A stretch of DNA of 64,000 bases from Pelomonas sp. BJYL3. GTDB taxonomy: Bacteria > Pseudomonadota > Gammaproteobacteria > Burkholderiales > Burkholderiaceae_C. Made by a program: the position numbers and the translations under genes. The stretch spans positions 186,001 through 250,000 of the forward strand of contig NZ_JANZKX010000002.1 of assembly GCF_027257975.1 (NCBI RefSeq), written 5' to 3'. Shown in pieces: positions 44,514 through 52,642 of the stretch (positions within the stretch are counted from its first letter, which is position 1; every line of letters starts with the position of its first letter). A model generated the notes under the pieces. That model worked only from the letters and a program-made list of their open reading frames with translations, did no database searches and was not told the origin of the DNA.

Positions 44514-45155
44514 ATGATCAATCGCCTGCTGCTGACCGCTGCCCTCCTCCTTTCCGGCATGGCCCGCGCCGCCTGCCCAGGCGCCAGCGAAGCGCCGCCC
44601 GCGCCCGAGGTGGCGCTGGCAGTGAAGCTGTCCACCCTCGAGGTGATCCAGGAGGACGAGCACCGCAACGTGCTGTCCCTGGGCACGATCAGGAACAGCG
44701 CGGGCAGCTGCTTCGAGGACGTGGTGCTCGAAGTCCGGTACTTCGACGCCTCCCACACCCTTTCTGACACCGTGGTGCAGCCCCTGTTCGGCCTGGTGGT
44801 GCCGGCGCATGGCGAGGCGGCGATCCGGGTCACGGGCAGCGCCGCCAGGCCCAGGGAGGCCTATGTCAGCCAGGAGGCGAGGATCCTGAATGCCGAGGCG
44901 CGACGGCCTGTGGAGAAGGCGCAGCCGACCCTCGGGTCCACGCTGCTGGAGGTCCTGATCGCCTGGGGCCCCATGATGATGCTGATCGGCATGTTCATCG
45001 CCCTCATGCGGCGCATGCGTGGCAAGGAGTCGCTTCAGGAGCGAAGCATCGCGCTGCTGCAGCAGCAGGTGGAGGGGTCCATCGCCCAGGTGCAGGCGCT
45101 CCAGCGGGTCGCCGACGCCCTGGAATGCAAGGTCTCGAAGCATGTGGACCCCTGA
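44514..45155 (+). CDS. Exported membrane protein with FxLYD-like domain
   Basis: 213-aa protein. A signal peptide (INRLLLTAALLLSGMARAAC) precedes a ~90-residue beta-sandwich resembling the FxLYD domain (VLSLGTIRNSAGSCFEDVVLEVRYFDASHTLSDTVVQPLFGLVVPAHGEAAIRV). A C-terminal helix (LEVLIAWGPMMMLIGMFIALMRRM) is followed by a coiled coil (LQERSIALLQQQVEGSIAQVQALQRVADAL) that would lie in the cytoplasm. The topology, periplasmic sensor-like domain and cytoplasmic coil, suggests a scaffold; this is inferred. Confidence 0.7.
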   Translation: MINRLLLTAALLLSGMARAACPGASEAPPAPEVALAVKLSTLEVIQEDEHRNVLSLGTIRNSAGSCFEDVVLEVRYFDASHTLSDTVVQPLFGLVVPAHGEAAIRVTGSAARPREAYVSQEARILNAEARRPVEKAQPTLGSTLLEVLIAWGPMMMLIGMFIALMRRMRGKESLQERSIALLQQQVEGSIAQVQALQRVADALECKVSKHVDP

Positions 45156-45181
45156 GCCCCACGGCCGGGCCACAGTCGGGG

Positions 45182-45215
45182 GGCAGGTCTTGACCGGTTG
45201 AAACGGCCAGACCTT
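45182..45215. repeat. Partial palindromic-repeat copy forming a hairpin
   Basis: GGCAGGTCTTGACCGG is a partial copy of the dispersed repeat; GGTCT-TGA-CCG pairs with CGG-CC-AGACC downstream to give a hairpin after the preceding gene. Confidence 0.5.
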
Positions 45216-45339
45216 GGGGCACGCCGCAGCGATGCGCTGCTTGGGATAAGCTGCGCGGCGCGAGAGACCGGGGGCTTGCCGTGAAGCGACAGGTCCTCCC
45301 GCGGTGCCGCCGCCACCGCCCTGCCAACAAGGACGCCTC

Positions 45340-46383
45340 ATGCCCCACGACACCCTCGACGACCTGCTGCTCCGCGACGCGCACATCCAGACGGTGAAGC
45401 CCATGCTGTGGGCCTCGCTGGCCCTGGCGGTGGCCGGCCTGGTGGGGTTGCTCTTCAAGGCGATGCCGCTGACCATCGTCGGCTGGATCGGCAGCTGGCT
45501 CGCCGGGCCCACGGCCTTGAGCCGCCTGGCTCCGGCCCTGGGGACCTCGCCCCTGCTGAAGTACCCTCTGTTCCTCGGTTGCGCCATGCCGGGCCTCAGC
45601 CTGGCCGCGCCCGTCTACGGCCTCCTGGCCTCACGGAGCCTGCAGCAGACCGCGCAGCAGGCGCTGCGTCAGCACGAGGCGCGCGAGCGGCGCCGTGAGC
45701 GGGAGGCCCGCGTCCAGCCGCCGCCGGCCGCCGCCGCATCTGCGGCTGCGTCTGATGCCGCTTCGGCCGCCGCTGCGGCGCCCCGTAGCGCGGTGGAGGC
45801 CCTGCCGGTGCTGCGCCTCGTCGCTGCGGGCATCGGGGACGGCGCGGAGCTGCAGCTGCGGATCAAGAACCCGCCGCCCGGCATGACGGTGCCGGCCGAT
45901 GCCGAGCTGCCGCCCGTGCGCGCCAGCCACGATGTCTTCGGCGTGGGCTACCACCTGGACGCCGGCTCGCACTGGGTCTCGGTCAGCCGCCAGGAAATGA
46001 AGGAGGCCGGGCTGAGCCTGGACCAGCTCCATCAGCGCTCGCTGGCCAACCTGACGAAGCTGGTCAAGGGCAAGCCGGGCCTGCGCGTGATCGGGGATCC
46101 CGAACAGGCGAGCTACCGCGGCCTGCTGCTGGATGGCGACCATGAGGCCTGCCTGGTGCTGCTGGATGCCTTGTGGGACCAGGTGCTCAAGCCCCACACA
46201 CCCAATGGCGCGGTGGTGGCCATTCCCAGCCGCGACGTCCTGGCCTTCTGCGATGCCCACTCGAAGGAGGGCATCGCGCAGCTGCGTGAGGCCGCCGCGC
46301 GCATCAAGCCGGACGCCCGCGGCGCGCTGAGCCAGCAGCTGCTGCTGCGCCGCCAGGGGCGGTGGGAGCTGTTCAAGGGCTGA
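45340..46383 (+). CDS. Membrane protein with C-terminal DUF1444-like domain
   Basis: 347-aa protein. Two N-terminal hydrophobic regions (MLWASLALAVAGLVGLLFKAMPLTIVGW and LFLGCAMPGLSLAAPVYGLLA) are followed by a charged coil and an Ala-rich linker (AAAASAAASDAASAAAAA). The C-terminal ~190 residues match the DUF1444 pattern (YHLDAGSHWVSVSRQEMKEAGLSLDQLHQRSLANL, later VVAIPSRDVLAFCDAHSKEGIAQLREAA). Function of DUF1444 proteins is unknown. The fusion of a membrane anchor with this domain is unusual. Confidence 0.75.
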   Translation: MPHDTLDDLLLRDAHIQTVKPMLWASLALAVAGLVGLLFKAMPLTIVGWIGSWLAGPTALSRLAPALGTSPLLKYPLFLGCAMPGLSLAAPVYGLLASRSLQQTAQQALRQHEARERRREREARVQPPPAAAASAAASDAASAAAAAPRSAVEALPVLRLVAAGIGDGAELQLRIKNPPPGMTVPADAELPPVRASHDVFGVGYHLDAGSHWVSVSRQEMKEAGLSLDQLHQRSLANLTKLVKGKPGLRVIGDPEQASYRGLLLDGDHEACLVLLDALWDQVLKPHTPNGAVVAIPSRDVLAFCDAHSKEGIAQLREAAARIKPDARGALSQQLLLRRQGRWELFKG

Positions 46384-46401
46384 TCCGCGCGCGGCGCTCG
46401 A

Positions 46402-47391
46402 TCATCCGCGCCGCTTCGTCGTCCCCGCCTTGCGAAACGCCGCCGGCGGCCGCCCCAGCAGGCGCTGGAAAGCGCGGCGCATGCGTTCGGTGCTGCCGAA
46501 GCCGCAGTCTTCGGCGATGCGCTGCACTGAGGGCTGCCCGCCCTCCAGCGCGGCGCGGGCGGCCTCCACGCGCAGGCGTTCCACCACCTGGGCCGGCGTG
46601 GTGCCGGTCTCGGCGCGGAAGCAGCGGGCGAAGTGGCGGGGGCTCATGCAGGCGCGCGCGGCCAGCTCGTCCACGCGATGGTCCTGCCGCAGGTGCAGGC
46701 GGATGTGCTGCAGCAGCTCACCGAAGCGGCCCTCCGGCCGCTGGGCGTCCAGCAGAGGCGAGAACTGCGACTGCCCGCCCGGGCGCCTGCGCTCCACCAC
46801 CAGCTGGCGCGCGGCCTCTCGGGCCACGTTCTCGCCGCAGTCGTGCGCGACCAGGGCCAGGCACAGGTCGATGCCGGCGGTCATGCCGGCGCTGGTCCAG
46901 AGCTCGGGGCGCGGGGCCGAGCGGCTGCGCTGGGCGGGCTCGCGCACGAAGATGCGGTCGGGCTGCAGCCGCACGGCCGGGTAGGTGCGCTCGAACTGCC
47001 GGCTGCGGGACCAGTGCGTGGTGGCCGCGCGGTGGTCCAGCAGCCCGGCTGCCGCGAGCAGCAGGCTGCCGCTGCAGATGCTGGCCACGCGCGCCCCGCT
47101 GCGGCTGGCGCGCTGCAGCCAGGCGACCAGGCGGGCATCGCGGCTGGCGGCATCGACGCCGTCTCCGCCAATCACCATGACGAGATCGTCGGCGCTGCAG
47201 GCGCGCGGCAGCGGCTGCACCGGCCAGGGCACACCGGCCGAGCTGCGCACGGTGCCGCCCGCGTTCGCGGCCAGCCGCCAGGTGTAGCTGCCCGGCTGCT
47301 GCAGCCGGGCGACCTCGAAGACCGCCATGGGGCCGGCCAGGTCCAGCTGCTGGAATCCGGGGAAGAGGACGAAGACGATGCGGCAGGCCAT
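46402..47391 (-). CDS. GlxA-type AraC-family regulator (DJ-1 domain plus HTH)
   Basis: 329-aa regulator with an N-terminal DJ-1/PfpI amidotransferase-like domain (RIVFVLFPGFQQLDLAGPMAVFEVA, nucleophile-position Cys in ASICSGSLLLAAAGLL) and a C-terminal AraC double HTH (MSPRHFARCFRAETGTTPAQVVERLRVEAARAALEGG, then RIAEDCGFGSTERMRRAFQRLLGRPPAAFR). The proteins regulate catabolism of small nitrogen compounds in relatives. It is divergent from a DJ-1 protein and an aminotransferase, its likely targets. Confidence 0.93.
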   Translation of the reverse strand: MACRIVFVLFPGFQQLDLAGPMAVFEVARLQQPGSYTWRLAANAGGTVRSSAGVPWPVQPLPRACSADDLVMVIGGDGVDAASRDARLVAWLQRASRSGARVASICSGSLLLAAAGLLDHRAATTHWSRSRQFERTYPAVRLQPDRIFVREPAQRSRSAPRPELWTSAGMTAGIDLCLALVAHDCGENVAREAARQLVVERRRPGGQSQFSPLLDAQRPEGRFGELLQHIRLHLRQDHRVDELAARACMSPRHFARCFRAETGTTPAQVVERLRVEAARAALEGGQPSVQRIAEDCGFGSTERMRRAFQRLLGRPPAAFRKAGTTKRRG

Positions 47392-47522
47392 GCCTCATTG
47401 TGGCAGGCACAGGCGCGGGCGGCGATGGCAGAAAAGGTGGGAACAGCGTCATGGCTGTCAGCGCCGTCCTTGCGCACACTGGCGGCCTCTGGACTCAACG
47501 CACGCCTGGGAGGTGCATGCAG

Positions 47523-48125
47523 ATGAATGTGGGCATCCTGATCTTCGACGAGGTGGAGCTGCTGGACATGGCCGGCCCCTACGAGGTCTTCACCACTGCG
47601 GCCCGGGTGCATGGCCGCAGCCAGCCGGCCGGCACGCCGCCGCTCTTCAATGTCTTCACGCTGGCCCGCAGCGCCGCGCCGGTACAGGCCCGTGCGGGGC
47701 TGCGCCTGCAGCCGGACTGCACGCTGGACGACCATCCGCCACTGGACTGCGCCATCGTGCCCGGTGGCGTGGTGGATGCCGAGCTGGGGCAGGCGGCGCT
47801 GATGGACTGGATCGCCGCGCAGGCGGGCTCGGCGCGGCTGCTGGCCTCGGTCTGCACCGGCGCCCTGCTGCTGGCGCAGGCCGGCGTGCTGGACGGCCTG
47901 GAGGCCACCACGCACTGGGAGGACGTGGAGGCCCTGCGTGCGCTGCGGCCCGGCCTGCGCGTGCTGGAGGGCCGGCGCTGGGTCGATGCTGGGCGCATCG
48001 TCAGCTCGGCGGGCATCTCGGCCGGCATCGACATGAGCCTGCACCTGGTCGAGCGCCTGCAGGGCCGCGAACTTGCGCTGCGCACCGCGCGCCAGATGGA
48101 ATTCGACTGGACGGAGGCCGCATGA
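47523..48125 (+). CDS. DJ-1/PfpI-family protein
   Basis: 200-aa protein with the fold of the regulator's N-terminal domain: MNVGILIFDEVELLDMAGPYEVFTTAARVHG, DCAIVPGGVVDAELGQ and the nucleophile motif LASVCTGALLLAQAGVLDGLEATTHWEDVEAL. GlxA-like isonitrile hydratase and chaperone-type members share this pattern, so the activity is not certain. The start at 47523 is 9 bp after GGGAGG; an ATG at 47517 is also possible. The aminotransferase gene overlaps its stop by ATGA. Confidence 0.9.
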   Translation: MNVGILIFDEVELLDMAGPYEVFTTAARVHGRSQPAGTPPLFNVFTLARSAAPVQARAGLRLQPDCTLDDHPPLDCAIVPGGVVDAELGQAALMDWIAAQAGSARLLASVCTGALLLAQAGVLDGLEATTHWEDVEALRALRPGLRVLEGRRWVDAGRIVSSAGISAGIDMSLHLVERLQGRELALRTARQMEFDWTEAA

Positions 48126-49303
48126 GCGAGCGCGGCCGCGATCTGATCACCATCACCGCCCGCCCGGACATCGTCTTCGCGGAGGGCCAGGGTTCCTGGC
48201 TGGTCGATGAAGCCGGCAAGCGCTACCTCGACCTCGTGCAGGGCTGGGCCGTCAACAGCCTGGGGCACAGCCCGGCGCTGCTCGCGCAGGCGCTGGCTGC
48301 CCAGGCGGGGCGGCTGGTGAACCCGAGCCCGGGCTTCTACAACCGGCCGATGCTGGACCTGGCCCGGCGCCTGGTGGAACTGAGCTGCTTCGACCGCGTC
48401 TTCCTGGCCAGCTCAGGGGCAGAGGCCAACGAGGGCGCGCTCAAGCTGGCCCGCCGCTGGGGCCGCAAGGAACGCGGCGGGGCGCACGAAATCATCAGCT
48501 TCGAGCAGGGCTTCCATGGCCGGACCCTGGCGATGATGAGCGCCTCCGGCAAGCCCGGCTGGGATCGCCTCTATGCGCCCATGCCGCAGGGCTTCGCCAA
48601 GGCCAGGCTCGATGACATCGGCTCGGTGGAGCGCGCCATCACGCCGGCCAGCGTGGCCGTGATGATCGAGTTCGTGCAGGGCGAGGCCGGCGTCCATGTG
48701 GCCGACCCGGGCTTCGTGCGCGAGCTGCGGGCCCTGTGCACCGAGCGCCAGCTGCTGCTGATCGCGGACGAGGTGCAGACGGGCATCGGCCGCTGCGGCC
48801 ATGCCTTCGCCTACGAGCGCTATGACGTGGAGCCCGACCTGATGACCCTGGCCAAGGGCATCGCCGGCGGCGCGCCGCTGTCTGCCCTGCTGTGCAAGGA
48901 GCGCTTCAACTGCTTCGAGCCGGGCGACCAGGGCGGCACCTTCTGCGGCAATCCCTTGATGGCGGCGGCCGGTCTGGCGGTGGTGAACGAGGTGTGCCGG
49001 CCCGACTTCCTGGCCGCGGTCCGCCAGCGCAGCGAGCAGCTGTCGCGGGGTCTGCAGGCGATCGCCGAGGACTTCCGCCTGCCCGGCGAGCGCGGCCTGG
49101 GCCTGCTGAGGGCGCTGGTCCTGCCCGTGGCCCGCGCCGAGGAGGTGGTCGAGGCGGCGCGCGGCCTGGCACCCGTGGGCCTGCTGCTCAATGCGCCGCG
49201 GCCGCAGCTGCTGCGCTTCATGCCGGCGCTGAACATCGGCGCCGAGGAGCTTGACGAAGGCCTGGCGCTGCTGCGGCGGGCGCTGCGGCAGGTCCTGGGC
49301 TGA
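48122..49303 (+). CDS. Class III PLP-dependent aminotransferase (ArgD-like)
   Basis: 393-aa enzyme close to acetylornithine/succinylornithine transaminases. VFAEGQGSWLVDEAGKRYLDLVQGWAVNSLGHSPALL is the N-terminal motif, FLASSGAEANEGALKLARRWG binds the phosphate, ISFEQGFHGRTLAMMSASG and the Asp in LLIADEVQTGIGRCG bind the pyridine ring, and the Schiff-base Lys is in LMTLAKGIAGGAPLSA. Normal length. Coupled to the DJ-1 gene, so it may act in a GlxA-controlled catabolic unit rather than arginine synthesis; ArgD activity is inferred. Confidence 0.9.
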   Translation: MSERGRDLITITARPDIVFAEGQGSWLVDEAGKRYLDLVQGWAVNSLGHSPALLAQALAAQAGRLVNPSPGFYNRPMLDLARRLVELSCFDRVFLASSGAEANEGALKLARRWGRKERGGAHEIISFEQGFHGRTLAMMSASGKPGWDRLYAPMPQGFAKARLDDIGSVERAITPASVAVMIEFVQGEAGVHVADPGFVRELRALCTERQLLLIADEVQTGIGRCGHAFAYERYDVEPDLMTLAKGIAGGAPLSALLCKERFNCFEPGDQGGTFCGNPLMAAAGLAVVNEVCRPDFLAAVRQRSEQLSRGLQAIAEDFRLPGERGLGLLRALVLPVARAEEVVEAARGLAPVGLLLNAPRPQLLRFMPALNIGAEELDEGLALLRRALRQVLG

Positions 49304-49365
49304 CGCCGCGGTGCCGGGCGGGGCGGCCCCAAAGGACCTGCCCGCTCGCGCCGCAGCGACCCGCT

Positions 49366-50574
49366 TCAAGGGAAGGTGAAGTGGGTGCTGAGGGTGCCGC
49401 CGGCCGTCAGCGTGAAGGGCCCCGCGTTCTTGACGGCACCGGCCGCGTTGCTCGCCGCGAGGCTGTAGCGCGCCGCTGCCGCGGTGTCCGGTGCGAAGCT
49501 CAAGGCGGTGGGCGCGGCGACGTAGGGTGCGACCAGCGGGGCGCCGATGGGCACGAGGTAGGCATAGGCACCCGTGCTGGCATCGACACTGCCGCGGGCC
49601 ACGGTGACCGAGCGGCCCATGCTGAGCGCCTGCGTGACGCGGACGCCGGCATCGACGGGCACGCTGCCCGTCAGCACCGTCCCTGCCAGCGTGCCGCCGG
49701 CCGAGGCGGGCGGGTTCAGCCCGCTGGCGCCGGTGGAGAGCGTGGTGACCACGCCGCTGGCCACGCTCACCCCGGTCACGACGGCCGTGGCACGGCCCGG
49801 GGCGCTGACCACCAGGTCATAGCTGCCGGGTGCCACGGGCTGCAGCAGGTACATGCCGCTGCTGTCCGGCGAGGTGCTCTTGACGATGGTGCCGCCCTGC
49901 TCCAGCGTGACCACGGTGGCGCCCGTCGCGAGGCTGGCGTCGACGGAGCCGCGCACGCCCGAGACCAGGCGCGGAATCACGGCCACGACCGGCTTGAGCA
50001 GGTACTGCCCCGAGTTGCCGGCGCTCACGATGGACTTGCAGGCGTCGAAGTCCAGCACGAAGTCGGCCAGCTCGTTGGCATTGACGGTGATGTCCACATT
50101 GAGCTTGACGCCGGCCTGCGTGGCGCTGGGCGTGGTCAGGGCGACCTCGGTGCCGCCGGTCGGGACCACCGAGTTGGCCAGGGGCGTGCTGCCCCCGTTG
50201 CTGCCCAGCACCAGGCGCATCTGCGTGTAGTGGCCGGCGGCCAGCGGCGTGGAGCCCAGGGTGGTCAGCACGCCGTTGCGCAGGGTGAGCAGGTCCACGC
50301 GCAGCGCGGGGTTGAGGGTGAGATCGGTCCAGCCGGCATCGGTGTCGGTGGCGCTGCTGCTCTGGTGGATGCGCACCTTCTGCAGCGTCACGTAGACCTT
50401 GTCGAAGCCGCAGGCCGGGGCGTCCGTCAGGGAGAGCTGCAGCGTGCCGGCATTGCTGGCGGGCGTGCCACCGTCACCGCCGCCGCAGGCGCTCAAGGTG
50501 GCCAGCGTCAGTGCGGCCACCCCGGCGGCCACCCGGGCAACGCCCTGTCTCAGGAAGGGCAGGAACTTCAGCAT
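49366..50574 (-). CDS. DUF4382-family lipoprotein with carboxypeptidase-regulatory-like repeats
   Basis: 402-aa lipoprotein (lipobox LSAC after a 29-residue signal). GTLQLSLTDAPACGFDKVYVTLQKVRIHQ and VDLLTLRNGVLTTLGSTPLAAGHYTQMRLVL are diagnostic of DUF4382, an Ig-like domain of surface lipoproteins. The second half contains a carboxypeptidase-regulatory-like beta sandwich (GSVDASLATGATVVTLEQGGTIVKSTSPDSSGMYLLQPVAPGSYDLVVSAPG). ATG 50574 is preferred over GTG 50580, as GGAGG lies 6 bp before it. Function unknown; likely envelope adhesion or binding. Confidence 0.88.
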   Translation of the reverse strand: MLKFLPFLRQGVARVAAGVAALTLATLSACGGGDGGTPASNAGTLQLSLTDAPACGFDKVYVTLQKVRIHQSSSATDTDAGWTDLTLNPALRVDLLTLRNGVLTTLGSTPLAAGHYTQMRLVLGSNGGSTPLANSVVPTGGTEVALTTPSATQAGVKLNVDITVNANELADFVLDFDACKSIVSAGNSGQYLLKPVVAVIPRLVSGVRGSVDASLATGATVVTLEQGGTIVKSTSPDSSGMYLLQPVAPGSYDLVVSAPGRATAVVTGVSVASGVVTTLSTGASGLNPPASAGGTLAGTVLTGSVPVDAGVRVTQALSMGRSVTVARGSVDASTGAYAYLVPIGAPLVAPYVAAPTALSFAPDTAAAARYSLAASNAAGAVKNAGPFTLTAGGTLSTHFTFP

Positions 50575-50811
50575 GATCACCTCCGGAGGAAGAGGGGCAG
50601 GGGCGCTGTCGAGGCAGGCCCGCCGCCCAGGACAGTCTGCAAAGTGCTCGTGAATGGTAGGTCGACGCCGCGCTCGCGTGGGAGGCGTGGGACCGTGGCT
50701 GTAAGCGAGTGCATCCCCTTGCGGGGAGGCCGGCCCGCCCCTGCAGCGTGCCTACACGCAAATTACTTCTCGCAACGGCGCCGCAAGGGCAGTCAGCGTA
50801 GTCTCGGCGCC

Positions 50812-51255
50812 GTGAACACGACACGCCACCCCCTGCGGCTGACGCTCACGCGCCGGCCCTTTCGCCCGTCGGCGGCGCCGACGGCCCTGTGCCTGACCTT
50901 GGCCGGCCTGGCCGTGCTGGGCGGATGCGCCGCGCCCACCGCGCCCGCGACGCCCGCGGCGCCACCGCCGGCGGCCACACCACCGTCCCCGGCCCCCTCG
51001 GCGGCCGACCAGCAGCGCCGCGGCGAATTCGACAAGGCCCTGGACAGCTGGCATGGCGCCACGGTCCAGGAGCTGCTGCGCAAGATGGGCAAGCCCGAGG
51101 CCATCACGCGGCGGGCCGACGGCAGTTTCGACTACCGCTATTCCAAGTCCACGCGGGCGGGCACCGACGGCCGGCCGGCCTTCAGCTGCACGGTGCGCTA
51201 CCTGGTGGATGCGCCGGCCCGGCAGGTGATCGGCCACACCATCGAGGGCTGCTGA
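50812..51255 (+). CDS. Small lipoprotein
   Basis: 147-aa protein with a GTG start and a long basic n-region leading to the lipobox LGGC. A Pro/Ala-rich linker (TAPATPAAPPPAATPPSPAPS) precedes a domain QRRGEFDKALDSWHGATVQELLRKMGKPEAITRRADGSFDYRYSKSTRAGTDGRPAFSCTVRYLVDAPARQVIGHTIEGC, which resembles small outer-membrane assembly-type (SmpA/BamE-like) or DUF-type lipoproteins that bind WG(K)P motifs. Not recognised exactly. The MFS gene starts 29 bp later. Confidence 0.75.
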   Translation: MNTTRHPLRLTLTRRPFRPSAAPTALCLTLAGLAVLGGCAAPTAPATPAAPPPAATPPSPAPSAADQQRRGEFDKALDSWHGATVQELLRKMGKPEAITRRADGSFDYRYSKSTRAGTDGRPAFSCTVRYLVDAPARQVIGHTIEGC

Positions 51256-51284
51256 ACGGGCGGCGGCGCGCCACAATCCGCCGC

Positions 51285-52532
51285 ATGATTCTTGACCTCG
51301 GCCCCCTGCGCCACAACACCGCCTTTCGCCGCCTCTTCGCCAGCCAGTTCGTCTCCGGCCTCGGCACCATGGTCAGCTATGTGGCCGTGCCCTGGCAGCT
51401 CTATGAACTGACGCATTCCAACGCGCAGGTCGGCCTGCTGGGCCTGGTGCAGCTGCTGCCGGTGGTGCTGTGCGGCCTGCTGGGCGGCGCGGTGGCCGAT
51501 CGCATGGACCGCAAGCGCCTGCTGATCGGCTCCGAGGCGCTGATGGCCCTGTGCCTGGCCGGCCTGCTGGCCAATGCCCTGAGCGCGGCGCCGAGCGTGG
51601 TCATGATCTACGCCCTCGTGGCGGTGCTGCAGGGCGCCAGCGGCTTTCACCGCCCGGCCCTGGAGGCGCTGACCCAGAAGCTCGCGCGGCCTGAGGAGTT
51701 CGCGGCCGTGGCGGCGCTCTCTTCGGTGCGGGGCACGGTGGGCATGGTGGCCGGCCCGGCGCTGGCGGGGCTGCTGCTGGCACGCTGGGGCGCGGTGGGC
51801 GCCTATGTCTTTGACTTCTGCACCTTCCTGGCCGCGCTGTTCTTCATCGCCCGCATCCCGAGGGCCGCCATCGGCACGCCCGCCTCGTCCGAGGACCGTC
51901 CGCATCTGCTGGCCGACCTCGCCGAGGGACTGCGCTTCGCCTGGCGGCGCCCGGAGCTGATGGGGACGTACATCGTCGACATCGTCGCCATGGCCTTCGC
52001 CTTCCCGGTGGCCCTGTTCCCGGCCATGGCCGCGGCGGATGGGCGCACCGAGTCCGTGGGCTGGCTGCTGTCGGCGATGTCGGTCGGCGCCCTGGTCATC
52101 GGCGTCTTCAGCGGCTGGACGGGGCGGGTGCGGCGGCATGGCCGGGCCGTGGTCCTCGCCGCGGCCGTATGGGCGCTGGGCATCGTGGCGCTGGGCTTCG
52201 CGCCCAGCCTGCTGCTGGGGCTGGCCTGCCTGGCCGTGGCCGGCGCGGCGGACATGGTCAGCGGCGTGTTCCGCGGCACCATCTGGAACGAGACCATCCC
52301 CAACGAGCTGCGCGGCCGCCTGGCCGGGATCGAGATGATCAGCTACCTCACCGGCCCCCTGATCGGCAACGCCCGCGCCGGCTTCATGGCCGATGCCTGG
52401 GGCGTGTCGACCGCCATCTGGATGGGCGGCGCGATCTGCCTGGCCGGCGTGGTCGCCACCGGCTTTGCGCTGCCGCGCTTCTGGGCCTACCGCAGCGCAT
52501 CGGCGCAGGCCGCCGGCGCGCCGGCGGCCTGA
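51285..52532 (+). CDS. MFS transporter (EntS-like exporter family)
   Basis: 415-aa permease with about twelve helices. FRRLFASQFVSGLGTMVSYVAVPWQLYELTHSNAQVGLLGLVQLLPVVLCGLLGGAVADRMDRKRLLI is the standard MFS_3/EntS opening with the GG-x-V/A-D-R-x-D-R-x-R loop between helices 2 and 3. Members export enterobactin, macrolides or are of unknown substrate. It is separated from the beta-helix gene by a strong hairpin (52570-52616). Confidence 0.9.
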   Translation: MILDLGPLRHNTAFRRLFASQFVSGLGTMVSYVAVPWQLYELTHSNAQVGLLGLVQLLPVVLCGLLGGAVADRMDRKRLLIGSEALMALCLAGLLANALSAAPSVVMIYALVAVLQGASGFHRPALEALTQKLARPEEFAAVAALSSVRGTVGMVAGPALAGLLLARWGAVGAYVFDFCTFLAALFFIARIPRAAIGTPASSEDRPHLLADLAEGLRFAWRRPELMGTYIVDIVAMAFAFPVALFPAMAAADGRTESVGWLLSAMSVGALVIGVFSGWTGRVRRHGRAVVLAAAVWALGIVALGFAPSLLLGLACLAVAGAADMVSGVFRGTIWNETIPNELRGRLAGIEMISYLTGPLIGNARAGFMADAWGVSTAIWMGGAICLAGVVATGFALPRFWAYRSASAQAAGAPAA

Positions 52533-52569
52533 CCAGGCGCGAGACCCAGGCCGGTGCGCTCCGCCCCGA

Positions 52570-52616
52570 GGCGGCCCCCGGCTCGGCAGCCGCTGCTGCC
52601 GGAGCCGGGAGCCGCC
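52570..52616. terminator. Nested hairpin between convergent genes
   Basis: Outer stem GGCGGC-c-CCCGGCTC with GAGCCGGG-a-GCCGCC, enclosing GGCAGC-cgct-GCTGCC. It lies between the MFS gene and the convergent beta-helix gene and probably terminates both. Confidence 0.65.
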
Positions 52617-52642
52617 CCAGGGCGGGCCGCTTGAGTGGGCCC

